From Actinomycetes bacterium (GTDB taxonomy: Bacteria; Actinomycetota; Acidimicrobiia; Acidimicrobiales; Palsa-688): DNA of 64,000 nucleotides. Shown here piece by piece: positions 53,525 to 61,833 of the stretch (position 1 is its first letter; every line of letters starts with the position of its first letter). The translations under genes were made by a program, and so were the position numbers. Location of the stretch: the NCBI GenBank assembly GCA_021808665.1, contig JAKBBA010000019.1, positions 1-64,000 on the forward strand, read 5' to 3'. A model generated the notes under the pieces. It did not search any database. It had not been told where the DNA came from and worked only from the letters and a program-made list of their open reading frames with translations.

Positions 53525-53741
53525 CCGCTGGCACGCGCCCAGTCAGTGGTCAACTCACGATTCTTTTCACCCCAGACAATATGTACTCAGACCCCACGGC
53601 CTGTAGCCGCCACGAGGGATGAGAATGGTGGTTGCCCGGCAAAGCTCGGTTCTCCCTGGTGCAGGTGAGCCCGGCGGGACCGCTAAAAGTTGGAGCAATG
53701 ACCTCTCTGTTCTCCTCGCTCGGCTGAGTGCTTGGCCACGC

Positions 53742-54182
53742 TCACTCATGTGAGGTTACCCGCAGGTAGTAGCCGTCAGGGTCGATGAGCCGGAAATCCC
53801 TCTGACCCCAGGGCCGGTCGCTGATTGGTTCCACCCGCCCACCGGAGCGGTCGGCCGAGTCTTGTGCCCGGGCGAAGGCGCAGTCGACCTCGTCCACCTC
53901 GATGACGATCTCCACGCCGACGCCTCGCGCGCCCGCCAGCTGGTCGGGGTTAAAGTAGTGCGTCACAGGAAGCCTTGAGTGGTGCTGGACGCCGATCGAC
54001 AAAGCACCCTCCCGGAGCTGCACGTACCCTTCCGAGTCCCATCCGTCCGGGGCCCTTAGCCCGAGCATTTCCTCGTAGAAGTGAACCGACGCAGCTACAT
54101 CATTTACGAACAGTTCGAATCGCAGCCCAACCGCCACTGCTCTTGCGGGAACCGCGGACGGGCTAGCGTCGGGGACTGACAC
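53742..54182 (-). CDS. VOC-superfamily (glyoxalase/bleomycin-resistance-like) protein
   Basis: 146 residues, one VOC domain pair: GLRFELFVNDVAASVHFYEEML, GLRAPDGWDSEGYVQLREGA, then ARGVGVEIVIEVDEVDCAFARA and RPWGQRDFRLIDPDGYYLRV. The second half ends with the family D-P-[DE]-G-x-x-[LI] motif. It lies 77 bases after the acyltransferase gene on the same strand and may be co-transcribed with the biosynthetic operon. VOC proteins often give self-resistance by binding or degrading a small molecule; the toxoflavin-degrading lyase of Paenibacillus is of this superfamily. Confidence 0.88.
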   Translation of the reverse strand: MSVPDASPSAVPARAVAVGLRFELFVNDVAASVHFYEEMLGLRAPDGWDSEGYVQLREGALSIGVQHHSRLPVTHYFNPDQLAGARGVGVEIVIEVDEVDCAFARAQDSADRSGGRVEPISDRPWGQRDFRLIDPDGYYLRVTSHE

Positions 54183-54259
54183 GCGCTTAACTGCAGCTCC
54201 AGCACAGAGCCCGAACTTGACGACTTCGCCGTCCCGACGGGTTCATGAGATCTGTACCT

Positions 54260-55702
54260 TTAGACCAACAGTTCACCTGCATCGCTCCCGAACACCTCCT
54301 TGAGGACCTCCCGAAAGCCCTGACAGAACCGACCCGTCTCAGTGATCTGTCCCAGGTCAATGTTCAGGGTCAAGGTCGTACGTAATGGCCCCTCCGCCAG
54401 CACCCCAGTCAACGGGTTACCCAACGTCGTGGTAAACCCAAACATGCTATTAACGGACACCCCACTCATCTCCAAGCCAGCTGGGGCTGAAACTTTCGAC
54501 GCCACGAAGTCTGTTTGCGAATACTTCCGGCAAAGCAGTTGCGCCTGAAGACTTCCTGGAAGAAGTCTCACTATCGCCTCAACCACGTTTGCTGCAGCAT
54601 TCGCATTTCTTTGGGCGTGGACCTGCTCATGGATCAGTTCCCTATGACGACGAGCGAGGTTCTTCAGATCCGAAGGAACGTGCTGAGGCGCAGTCACCGC
54701 AGCTAAGATATCAATGCTCTGGTTCCCACCACTCACCTGACGGCCGAAGGAACGAAGGCTCAGCGGCATTACGTAGCGAAGGGATTGACCCTCGAACCCG
54801 AAATAGCGACTCAGCGTACATGCTAGGACCGACACGAACAGCTCATTCACACCCGCCCCTCGCTGGAGCGCAGCGTGCTTCCACGATGCGCTCTCCAGGC
54901 TATGAGCAAACAGCTGCCGACCAGCTCCTGGACCGCTCCCACGCCGCCTAGGACGGCCGATGTAACGCCTCACCGAACTGCGACAACCCTTCGAGGGCAC
55001 GTTCGGTGCGCGAATCCGAACCGCAGAGTTGGACACCTGCGTAAGGCGTCGGGCTGACCGCTGCCCCCACAGACCCAAGGTCCCCCCCCGGGATGGCGAA
55101 ACGGCCCCTTCGGGAGGACCAATGATGGTCCTATCCACCACCGCAGTCTCACCAGGGGGGAGAAGCATCGGGGCAATGAGACGAGCGAGGCCGTCGCCGT
55201 CAACGATGGCATGATGCAGGACCAACACAGCGATGGCTCCACCGGAAAGCATTCCCTGGAGTATCACGAGCGTCCACGGGGGCGCGTCGGGATCAAAGTC
55301 CCTTGAGATCACTGAGCTTGCGGTAGTGAGTGCGGACATCGGCCCGTTGTCCTCCTCCATAATCCGGTACTGCACATGCTTCGACGCATCAAAATCCGGG
55401 ACATCGACCCAACGAAAGCCGGCGAAGCCCTTCCATAAGGCTTCGACTCGTTGCCGGAGACGGGGCGTACTTCGGCAGAGCTCTTCCATTGTAGAAACAA
55501 GCTCGGACCTCACAGGACACCGGGAAAGAACTAGGACGATACCCATTCCCACGTTCGTCTCGGGCCTCCTCCCGAGGAACAGATACTCCTCCTCTCTCGA
55601 GGACAGAACATTGGGCCCTGGCTCGCGGCTTGCGAGCCACCACGCCCAGACTCCGGTAAGAAGTCCCGACGAGACGGGTCCCGCAAATCTCAGTTTGACC
55701 AT
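54260..55702 (-). CDS. HHxxxDG acyltransferase (WS/DGAT, condensation-like fold)
   Basis: 480 residues. Catalytic HHAIVDG at 163-169 identifies the WS/DGAT and condensation-domain superfamily; the early SSREEEYLFLGRRPETNVGMG and the late GPLRTTLTLNIDLGQITETGRF match WS/DGAT proteins. A hydrophobic N-terminal stretch (LLTGVWAWWLA) is present. The start overlaps the ABC permease gene by 13 bases, so it belongs to the WD40/GTP-cyclohydrolase operon. It may acylate the product or a carrier lipid; storage-lipid synthesis is less likely in this setting. Confidence 0.8.
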   Translation of the reverse strand: MVKLRFAGPVSSGLLTGVWAWWLASREPGPNVLSSREEEYLFLGRRPETNVGMGIVLVLSRCPVRSELVSTMEELCRSTPRLRQRVEALWKGFAGFRWVDVPDFDASKHVQYRIMEEDNGPMSALTTASSVISRDFDPDAPPWTLVILQGMLSGGAIAVLVLHHAIVDGDGLARLIAPMLLPPGETAVVDRTIIGPPEGAVSPSRGGTLGLWGQRSARRLTQVSNSAVRIRAPNVPSKGCRSSVRRYIGRPRRRGSGPGAGRQLFAHSLESASWKHAALQRGAGVNELFVSVLACTLSRYFGFEGQSLRYVMPLSLRSFGRQVSGGNQSIDILAAVTAPQHVPSDLKNLARRHRELIHEQVHAQRNANAAANVVEAIVRLLPGSLQAQLLCRKYSQTDFVASKVSAPAGLEMSGVSVNSMFGFTTTLGNPLTGVLAEGPLRTTLTLNIDLGQITETGRFCQGFREVLKEVFGSDAGELLV

Positions 55703-56460
55703 GACCGCTTGGCATCTTCGGAGTGGAATGTGAACGCAGCCGCGACGCCGAGCGCGATTGCCATTCCGAGGAGAATAAAGCTATCACGTTCGACCTGCGC
55801 TAAACCTGCCCCATCCAAGATAACACTTCTCAGCGCGTTCACAACCCAATACGCCGGCGACGCGTGCGCCACCACCTGGACCCATGTCGGAAGACGGTCA
55901 ACCGGCGCGAAGGCACCACCGAGCGCGCCGAGTGTTATCGCACCAAGATTGCCCAATCCGTTTAGCTGATAGATACTCGTACAAAGAGAGTAAGCAAGGC
56001 CGATCAGCCCTGCGATGACTGCTGCGTACAGGACGCAGATAATGCAATAGGCGAGGAATGAACCGCGTATCGAGACACCGAAGATCGGAGCAGCCAAGAG
56101 CGGCAAGGCCAGTTCCTGAAGGAGCGCTACGAGAAACCAAGGGATGAGCTTGCCTGCGAGGACTGCGCCCATCCGCACTTTCGAAGCTCGGAGCCGAGCC
56201 CACGTGCCCCAGCCGTGCTCACGGAAGAGAGAAAACCCTCCAAACGGCACGAGCAGGAGCGCGAACATTGCTGCGATCCCAGGCAGCGCGAACCCAGCAC
56301 CGGTGTAGCCGACGCTCGTCGTGTGGACCAGATGGGAATAGACCGGTGCGGCAAATCCAACCAGTACCAGAGGCGATATGACCACTGCGAGAATTGGGAC
56401 TGGATCGGTGGCAAGCAGACGGAACTCCTTCCCAACCTCGGCCCTGAACACATTAAGCAT
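55690..56460 (-). CDS. ABC-2 type exporter permease (DrrB-like)
   Basis: 256 residues, six hydrophobic segments (for example VPILAVVISPLVLVGFAAPV, IAAMFALLLVPFGGFSLF, ILLGMAIALGVAAAF) with the ABC-2 loop LRASKVRMGAVLAGKLI. The ATG at 56460 has AGGAGG seven bases upstream. It partners with the ATPase gene upstream, overlapping it by 8 bases. Probably exports the product of the cluster and gives immunity. Confidence 0.88.
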   Translation of the reverse strand: MLNVFRAEVGKEFRLLATDPVPILAVVISPLVLVGFAAPVYSHLVHTTSVGYTGAGFALPGIAAMFALLLVPFGGFSLFREHGWGTWARLRASKVRMGAVLAGKLIPWFLVALLQELALPLLAAPIFGVSIRGSFLAYCIICVLYAAVIAGLIGLAYSLCTSIYQLNGLGNLGAITLGALGGAFAPVDRLPTWVQVVAHASPAYWVVNALRSVILDGAGLAQVERDSFILLGMAIALGVAAAFTFHSEDAKRSWSN

Positions 56461-57382
56461 GTGAATGCCTCCTAGAGTCGTAGCCGCGGCTACCGAGCCT
56501 CTTGGAAAACAGGGCCGCCTCGAGGGTCGGATCCTCGACTCGGATATCGGTGATCCGCACCCCTGCGGCTTGGGCACCCGCTAGGACGCGACCGATCGCG
56601 TCCGCTGGCTCATTGGCCTCAACCTCCGTCCAGCCGTCCTCGGCCGTCCGCAACACCAGCCCGGGGACATCTTCAAGAGCAGGCGTGGCCTTGAATCGAA
56701 TGCATGGTGACCCAAATCGGGCGAGAATTGCGTCGGAGGCTGCGTCGGCAATGAGGCGCCCTGACTCCAGCATTAGAATCCTAGCTCGGAGGGTGCCAAC
56801 TTCCTCCAAGTAATGGGTCGAGTAGAGGAACGCTGTACCCTCCTCATCTGCAAGCGACCCAACAAGCGAAGTCACTGCCTGTCTAGTCATAACATCGACG
56901 CCCGCAGTTGGCTCGTCCAGAAGGACAAAGGCCGGAGAGTGTACAAGCGCAGCCGCCACATGGATCCGCCGTTGCTCGCCTCCAGAGAGAGAGTACACCT
57001 TGCGGTCCAACAGACCGGCGAACTCGAGCCGCTCAGCGAGCTCCATGATCCTCTTCGTCGGCGAGGATGGTCTCCGCATCCCGTAGACTGCTGCGAAGTA
57101 TCGAAGGTTTTGCTGGACAGTTAGCGGCGAATAGAGACCAATCTCCTGGGCCGCCATCCCGACCGGCAGCGCCCCGATCGTCCCAATCCGTTCCGGCACT
57201 ACGACCGATCCGCTGTCAGCGCGGACTAGCCCTGCGAGAATGTTTGCCAGGGTGGTCTTGCCTGCACCATTGCGACCCAGCAGGCCCACGACCTCGCCAC
57301 GGTCGATCTCGAAGCTCACGTCATCCAGGGCAGCCTGGCCCTGGTACCGCTTCGTTAGCCCCTTCGCTACTACGGCGATCAT
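56453..57382 (-). CDS. ABC exporter ATPase (DrrA-like)
   Basis: 309 residues from ATG 57382. Walker A GLLGRNGAGKTTL, Q-loop AAQEIGLYSPLTVQQNL, signature YSLSGGEQRRIHVAAAL, Walker B FVLLDEPTAGVD, H-loop YSTHYLEEV and a C-terminal DrrA-type extension (DIRVEDPTLEAALFSKRLG). A longer frame to 57499 starts inside the neighbouring gene and is not needed. Works with the ABC-2 permease. Confidence 0.92.
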   Translation of the reverse strand: MIAVVAKGLTKRYQGQAALDDVSFEIDRGEVVGLLGRNGAGKTTLANILAGLVRADSGSVVVPERIGTIGALPVGMAAQEIGLYSPLTVQQNLRYFAAVYGMRRPSSPTKRIMELAERLEFAGLLDRKVYSLSGGEQRRIHVAAALVHSPAFVLLDEPTAGVDVMTRQAVTSLVGSLADEEGTAFLYSTHYLEEVGTLRARILMLESGRLIADAASDAILARFGSPCIRFKATPALEDVPGLVLRTAEDGWTEVEANEPADAIGRVLAGAQAAGVRITDIRVEDPTLEAALFSKRLGSRGYDSRRHSHA

Positions 57383-57455
57383 CGGCTGGTCGCAGACGAG
57401 ACAGCGGCCCCGGCATGAGCATCTGAAAATCCTATTGGTCGATGCACGCGTAGGC

Positions 57456-58148
57456 CTACTCTGCCAGAGCCTGGGGATGGATGGGGGCCTTGCTAGCATG
57501 GCCTAGGCGCTCGAACCACGCATACTTCGTGTCCAAGTAGGTGTTGCTGAAAGGGTTCGGACCTTGGTCCAAGGGGGACACCTGTGAGATGACGATACCT
57601 CGCCGGCGGAGGGCGTCCGCCTTGGTGGGGTTGCGGCTTAGCAAGTGAATCTTCCTGGCACCGACGGAATGGAGGACAGCGCTAACGCCCGTGTAGTCCC
57701 GGGCATCATCATCAAACCCAAGGACCCGGTTCGCCTCGAAGGTGTCCAGGCCCTGATCCTGCCAGGCATAGGCGCGGAGCTTGTTCAGCAGACCGATCCC
57801 GCGACCCTCATGCCTGAGGGGGTACACGACTATACCCCAGTCTGACTCAGCGATCGCTTGAAGGGCGGCTCGGAGTTGGGGTCCACAGTCGCACCGAAGA
57901 CTTCCAAACACCTCCCCCGTCAGGCAGGCGCTCTGCACACGCACGAGCGCATCTCCGGTAGCGTCAGAGGCACTACCGTGCTGCAAGAGCAGTATTTCAT
58001 CGGATCCATCTTCGGGCTCCCACAGCGACAGTTCCATTACGACACCTTGGAGCACCGGAAGTCGCGTTTGCGCTACGACCTTGTAGAGCGAATCCTGTGG
58101 ATCGGAACTTTGAATGATGTCAGGAGGGCATCGCTGTCTCAGTTCCAC
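57456..58148 (-). CDS. GTP cyclohydrolase II (RibA/ToxB-like), stand-alone
   Basis: 230 residues. Catalytic zinc cysteines C75, C86 and C88 (SACLTGEVFGSLRCDCGPQL), HEGRGIGLLNKLRAYAWQD and DTFEANRVLGFDDDARDY are all intact; the usual TNNP-K loop reads SRNPTK, with Arg for the first Asn. It converts GTP to formate and 2,5-diamino-6-ribosylamino-pyrimidinone phosphate. It is not fused to the RibB domain usual in actinobacterial riboflavin synthesis, and no other rib gene is near, so a secondary role is likely. The GTG at 58148 follows AAGGAG and the WD40 stop. Confidence 0.92.
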   Translation of the reverse strand: MELRQRCPPDIIQSSDPQDSLYKVVAQTRLPVLQGVVMELSLWEPEDGSDEILLLQHGSASDATGDALVRVQSACLTGEVFGSLRCDCGPQLRAALQAIAESDWGIVVYPLRHEGRGIGLLNKLRAYAWQDQGLDTFEANRVLGFDDDARDYTGVSAVLHSVGARKIHLLSRNPTKADALRRRGIVISQVSPLDQGPNPFSNTYLDTKYAWFERLGHASKAPIHPQALAE

Positions 58149-58149
58149 C

Positions 58150-60087
58150 CTAATCTCCTTGGCGTATTGAAGCGGTTGAAACCTTGGCTGGAATTGCAGG
58201 CCGTTGACGCATGAAACAACGTTTGTCGATTGGCGCCAGGTCACTGGTCCGCACCAGGTACAGGGCTCCGTCGTAGGAGGCGGCCAGTAAGCCTTCCCGG
58301 GTGGCAACCAGGGAGCTGATCCCATTGAATGCGAGCGGCACTTGGCAAAGCGAGCCACTTTCGGCATGGAACCCGACGAGGTCGCCCCAGTAGGTCCCAA
58401 CGACTACCAGGCCTTCGGCCCCACAAACGACCACGGTTTTCGGCGATTGCTTCGGGAGAGCGACGCACGCAAGCAGGTCTCCGCTGAGCACGTCCCATCT
58501 GCGGATCGTGAAATCACGCCCTACGGTGTAGCAGGACAGCCCTTCTTCGCTTGCGGCTACATCGTTGACGATGTCAGGATGGGCCGGAATTGTCCTCAAC
58601 AGCTCGCCGGCTAGGGTCCAGGTGCTGAGGGTGCCGTCTGCAGCAACGCTGACCCCGAGCTTCTGACCGCACAGCAAAGAGAGTGACTTTGCTGCACCAC
58701 TGTGACAGCGTTGCTTCCACCTTATGCTGCCGTCTCGTCGCAGGCGAATGATGTTTCCGGAATACGTCGCGACGAAGGCGTCGCCTTCCGCTTCCCCACT
58801 CATAGCAATTGCGATTGAATTGATCGGTCCTTCTCCCAGAGCGATCGTGTTGCTCAGCCGGAGGCCACCCTCGGACAAGTCGAAGACTAGGACACGGTGA
58901 TCGTGCGTCCCTGCAAGGATATGGTTGCCGGAAATAGCAACGGCGTTCATTAAAATCCTCGGGCAGGTCTCGTAGACGGAGGGCTCCGAGAGCCGGCCGC
59001 TTAACAGCGTTCCCTGGCGAACAATACCGTCGTCCGAGACGGTCACGTAGGTCCCGTCGGAGACGGCCAGGTCGTTGAGACACGGGTTAGGCTTTCCGGG
59101 ACCGACCCTTTGCGCGCACGTCTTCACTTCTGCGGGTTCTCCTGCGAGGTCCCAACGGAGAAGATCGCCATCGAAGGTGCCACCCAGCACGAACGAGCCG
59201 TCTGTAGAGAATATAAGCGAGCGCTCCCATACAGTTGGGGAGTATTGCAACTCACGAGCCATGGTGAAGCCGTCTGCGAACCACAGGAATAGCCGCTGAT
59301 CGTAGGCGGCGGACAGGATGTCGCCGGTGCGCGGATTGACGGCTACTTTCTTGATTCCGGAAGCGTGGGCGGAGTGGTCCAAGAGCTCGTTGCCTGACTC
59401 AGAATCAAAGACACGAATGTGCCCGTCGTCGGACCCAAGAACGACCCGATGCCGGAGTCTGTCAACGTCACAGGTGTCGGTCTCGACGTCGAAGGGGCCG
59501 ATGGTCAGTACTAAATGTCCCGTGCTGATGTCCCACTTCCGCAAGGTCATGTCGTCGCCTGAAGACCAGATCGCGCCGTCAAGGTAGGACACTGATAATG
59601 CGTCCTTCTCATGGCCGGCGAATTGTCGCTCAAGATCCCCGGTGAGGAGGTCCCAAAGAATCAGCCGGTGATCTCTAGACGCTGACACCCCATGGGTGGC
59701 GTCGACATAGGCGAAGCTCTCGACGTCGTCCTCGTGACCTATAAGGATGCCGGTACAGGCCCTTGCGCGGGGATCCCATACCCGGAGCGTATGATCCGAC
59801 GAGCAGCTGACCATCGTCCTCCCGTCCGGCGAGGCGGCGATGGCGTTTACCAAGTGGTCGTGGTACCCGAGCACCTCGATGGCGCAGGTATCAAGGTGAG
59901 CTAGGCCGACGGCTCCGTCGTATCCGGCCGTGCCGGCCAGGAGCGTCCCAGGTATGTGGGCAGCCCCGGTCACGGGGCCCCGATGGTGGTCGAAGGTAGC
60001 GATCGCTCCTACCGGCAGGGCCACGGTGGCCTCATGCGAGGTGGCGGTAGTGACCAGAGACCGGGCCGGGGATGGTACGAACGCCAT
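58150..60087 (-). CDS. WD40-repeat beta-propeller protein (ToxC-like by context)
   Basis: 645 residues with about a dozen WD-type blades throughout: HTLRVWDPRAR, HRLILWDLLTG, MTLRKWDISTG, HIRVFDSESG, LLRWDLAGE, VLVFDLSEG, TLSTWTLAGE, FTIRRWDVLSG, giving probably two propellers. No catalytic domain, no signal peptide. GAGGAAGG precedes the ATG. First gene of the operon, with the TetR-type operator and promoter right upstream. WD-repeat proteins are rare partners of GTP cyclohydrolase II except in toxoflavin-type clusters. Confidence 0.92.
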   Translation of the reverse strand: MAFVPSPARSLVTTATSHEATVALPVGAIATFDHHRGPVTGAAHIPGTLLAGTAGYDGAVGLAHLDTCAIEVLGYHDHLVNAIAASPDGRTMVSCSSDHTLRVWDPRARACTGILIGHEDDVESFAYVDATHGVSASRDHRLILWDLLTGDLERQFAGHEKDALSVSYLDGAIWSSGDDMTLRKWDISTGHLVLTIGPFDVETDTCDVDRLRHRVVLGSDDGHIRVFDSESGNELLDHSAHASGIKKVAVNPRTGDILSAAYDQRLFLWFADGFTMARELQYSPTVWERSLIFSTDGSFVLGGTFDGDLLRWDLAGEPAEVKTCAQRVGPGKPNPCLNDLAVSDGTYVTVSDDGIVRQGTLLSGRLSEPSVYETCPRILMNAVAISGNHILAGTHDHRVLVFDLSEGGLRLSNTIALGEGPINSIAIAMSGEAEGDAFVATYSGNIIRLRRDGSIRWKQRCHSGAAKSLSLLCGQKLGVSVAADGTLSTWTLAGELLRTIPAHPDIVNDVAASEEGLSCYTVGRDFTIRRWDVLSGDLLACVALPKQSPKTVVVCGAEGLVVVGTYWGDLVGFHAESGSLCQVPLAFNGISSLVATREGLLAASYDGALYLVRTSDLAPIDKRCFMRQRPAIPAKVSTASIRQGD

Positions 60088-60099
60088 GAGTAGAGCCTT

Positions 60100-60147
60100 C
60101 CTCTAGACGGTCCCTCTAGTATACTTGATCTCATGGTCATCCGTCAA
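60100..60147 (-). promoter_or_regulatory. operator O1 and promoter of the WD40 operon
   Basis: On the minus strand TTGACG (60147-60142), 18-base spacer, TATACT (60123-60118) form a good sigma-70-like promoter. The operator CCTCTAGA-N7-TCTAGT (60100-60120, plus-strand reading; core inverted repeat CTAGA/TCTAG) overlaps the -10 box, so a bound repressor would block transcription. The same sequence occurs at 61011-61031. Confidence 0.7.
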
Positions 60148-60164
60148 CCAGCGCATGTGAGTCG

Positions 60165-60791
60165 TTGGAGGCTGTGAGAGAGAGCCTCCCCCCCCCCAGC
60201 CGACGGTCTGCGATCATGGAGGCAGCGCTGCCCCTCTTCTTGGTCCGGGGAGTTGCGGCGACGTCGACTGACGACATACGCCGGGGCTCCGACTGCAGTG
60301 TGGGCAGCTTCTACCACTGGTTCCGCAGCAAGGCAGCCGTAGCGGCGGCGATCTATCTTGAGGCGCTGCAGGAGGTCTCGCAACAGGCGCTCGCGGACTT
60401 CCTGTCCGACCGACCTGCAGAGCAGACCATCCGCACTGCAGTCGAAAACTACCTCGCGTGGGTGAAGGCGAACCCTGACAAGGCGACGTTCCTGCTCCAC
60501 TGTCGCGAGCCAGAAGTCGTTGCCATCTCCGGCGACCAAGCGGCCGCCGTGAACCAGGTTCTTCTCGGAGGGCTCACTAGCTGGCTTGTCATCAAGGCCA
60601 AGGCGGGCGAGGTTCGCCCGCTTGATACCGCGGTCTTCATGGCGGTGTGTACGGGCCCGTCGCAGGAGTTCGCCCGGATGTGGCTAGCCACAGCTCGCGA
60701 CTCGACTACCCTAACGAAGGCGGCCTCGGCACTGGGCCACGCGGCCGTTCGGTCGCTATGCGTCGCTCGGACGGGCCAACCTCCCCAGTAG
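60165..60791 (+). CDS. TetR-family regulator
   Basis: 208 residues. The N-terminal helix-turn-helix reads RRSAIMEAALPLFLVRGVA, TSTDDIRRGSDCSVGSFYHW and FRSKAAVAAAIY; the C-terminal part is the usual helical ligand domain (DKATFLLHCREPEV). Start is uncertain: TTG at 60165 or GTG at 60174 behind GGAGG. A run of ten C (60188-60197) just inside the gene is a possible slippage site. It sits between the two operators it most likely binds. Confidence 0.9.
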   Translation: MEAVRESLPPPSRRSAIMEAALPLFLVRGVAATSTDDIRRGSDCSVGSFYHWFRSKAAVAAAIYLEALQEVSQQALADFLSDRPAEQTIRTAVENYLAWVKANPDKATFLLHCREPEVVAISGDQAAAVNQVLLGGLTSWLVIKAKAGEVRPLDTAVFMAVCTGPSQEFARMWLATARDSTTLTKAASALGHAAVRSLCVARTGQPPQ

Positions 60792-61010
60792 AAGCTTGGC
60801 CTCGCAGCGGGCGACACCCTGGAGCGGGAACGCAGGACTCGTGCTGGCAGGTGTCTCGTGCAACCGACTGGCTGACCATGCCCGTCGGCGATCGGCAAAC
60901 GCACGGCAGCCGGAGCGAGGCCGTGTAGCGCAGCCAGGCTCAACTTCGCCGATGTTAGCCCTTGACAGGTGCCTGAGGTCGCGGCAGTCTATGGACAGGG
61001 CTAGAGCATC

Positions 61011-61031
61011 CCTCTAGAGGTACCATCTAGT
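61011..61031. promoter_or_regulatory. operator O2 upstream of the methyltransferase operon
   Basis: CCTCTAGA-N7-TCTAGT, the same word and spacing as at 60100-60120, with only the 7 central bases different. It lies 73 bases before the methyltransferase start; TTGACA at 60962-60967 is a possible -35 box but no clear -10 box is seen. Confidence 0.65.
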
Positions 61032-61104
61032 TTCAGCCGGCCCTCAGGACACCACGTCCACCTCCGGCAACTCGGGGCTCAACAAGCGAAACCGGGAGGA
61101 TCAC

Positions 61105-61833
61105 ATGGCAGTAGCAACGGAGACCAAACCACGGGTGGCCGGGCAGGGGATCGTTGTCGATGGTTCCTGGTCCTTCGCTGGCGACGTGCCGAGGGCGTTC
61201 GTTGACCACGTTCGCTGTTCTGTGCCCGGCTACGACGAGTGCCACCAGCTGGTCTGTGACGTGGCCACCTTCTTCTCAAAGCCTGGCTGCACGGTGTACG
61301 AACTCGGGACCTCGACAGGTGAGCTTCTACGCGAATTGGCCATGCGCCTCGGCCCGACTTCCCGCTGCATCGGTGTCGATATCGAACCTAGTATGATAAC
61401 CGTTGCGAAGGAGCACTGCGCCGGGACGCGACAGGTCGAGCTAGTGTGCGCCGATGTCTGCGACCTCGACTACGAGCCGGCCGACTTCATCGTTAGTTAT
61501 CTGACACTGCAGTTTGTCTCGAGGACCCAGCGAGCGCAGCTCCTGAGAACGCTTCGGAACTCGCTCAAGCCTGGTGGTGGACTCTTTGTCTTCGAGAAAC
61601 TTCGGGTTGCGGACCCGCGGCTGTCCGACCTCACGAATGCGCTGTATTACGACTTCAAGTTAGGGATGGGCCTGAGCGGCGATGAAATCATCAACAAAGC
61701 CCGGAGCCTGGCCTTAACAATGGATGCTCAGACGTCCTCCGAGAACATCGCAATGCTCCGCGACGCCGGCTTCTCCGGCGTCGAGCCTATCTGTAGGCAT
61801 CTCTGCTACGAGGGGTACATAGCACTTGCCTGA
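61105..61833 (+). CDS. SAM-dependent methyltransferase (CmoA-like)
   Basis: 242 residues. Class I fold: GDVPRAFVDHVRCSVPGYDE at the N-terminus, SAM-binding VYELGTSTGELLRELA, CIGVDIEPSMI, DFIVSYLTLQFV and LKPGGGLFVFEKL. The opening SVPGY, the SYLTLQFV strand and the EKLRV ... LYYDFK tail are like CmoA, the carboxy-SAM synthase, so its exact reaction is open. GGGAGG precedes the ATG. It may methylate the heterocycle. Confidence 0.88.
   Translation: MAVATETKPRVAGQGIVVDGSWSFAGDVPRAFVDHVRCSVPGYDECHQLVCDVATFFSKPGCTVYELGTSTGELLRELAMRLGPTSRCIGVDIEPSMITVAKEHCAGTRQVELVCADVCDLDYEPADFIVSYLTLQFVSRTQRAQLLRTLRNSLKPGGGLFVFEKLRVADPRLSDLTNALYYDFKLGMGLSGDEIINKARSLALTMDAQTSSENIAMLRDAGFSGVEPICRHLCYEGYIALA

Larger units (their letters stand above)
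52085..53570 (+). mobile_element. IS110-family insertion sequence (approximate limits)
   Basis: A complete IS110-type transposase gene is flanked by about 135 bases of non-coding DNA on the left and about 90 on the right. IS110 elements lack terminal inverted repeats, so limits cannot be fixed from one copy. In this family a structured bridge RNA is made from one non-coding end (left end in the IS110 subgroup). The left region has a strong inverted repeat (52175-52218). Confidence 0.7.

Noticed and set aside
58149..58400. longer start for the GTP cyclohydrolase II gene
   Set aside because: The extra residues overlap the WD40 gene and lack similarity; the GTG at 58148 has a perfect ribosome-binding site.
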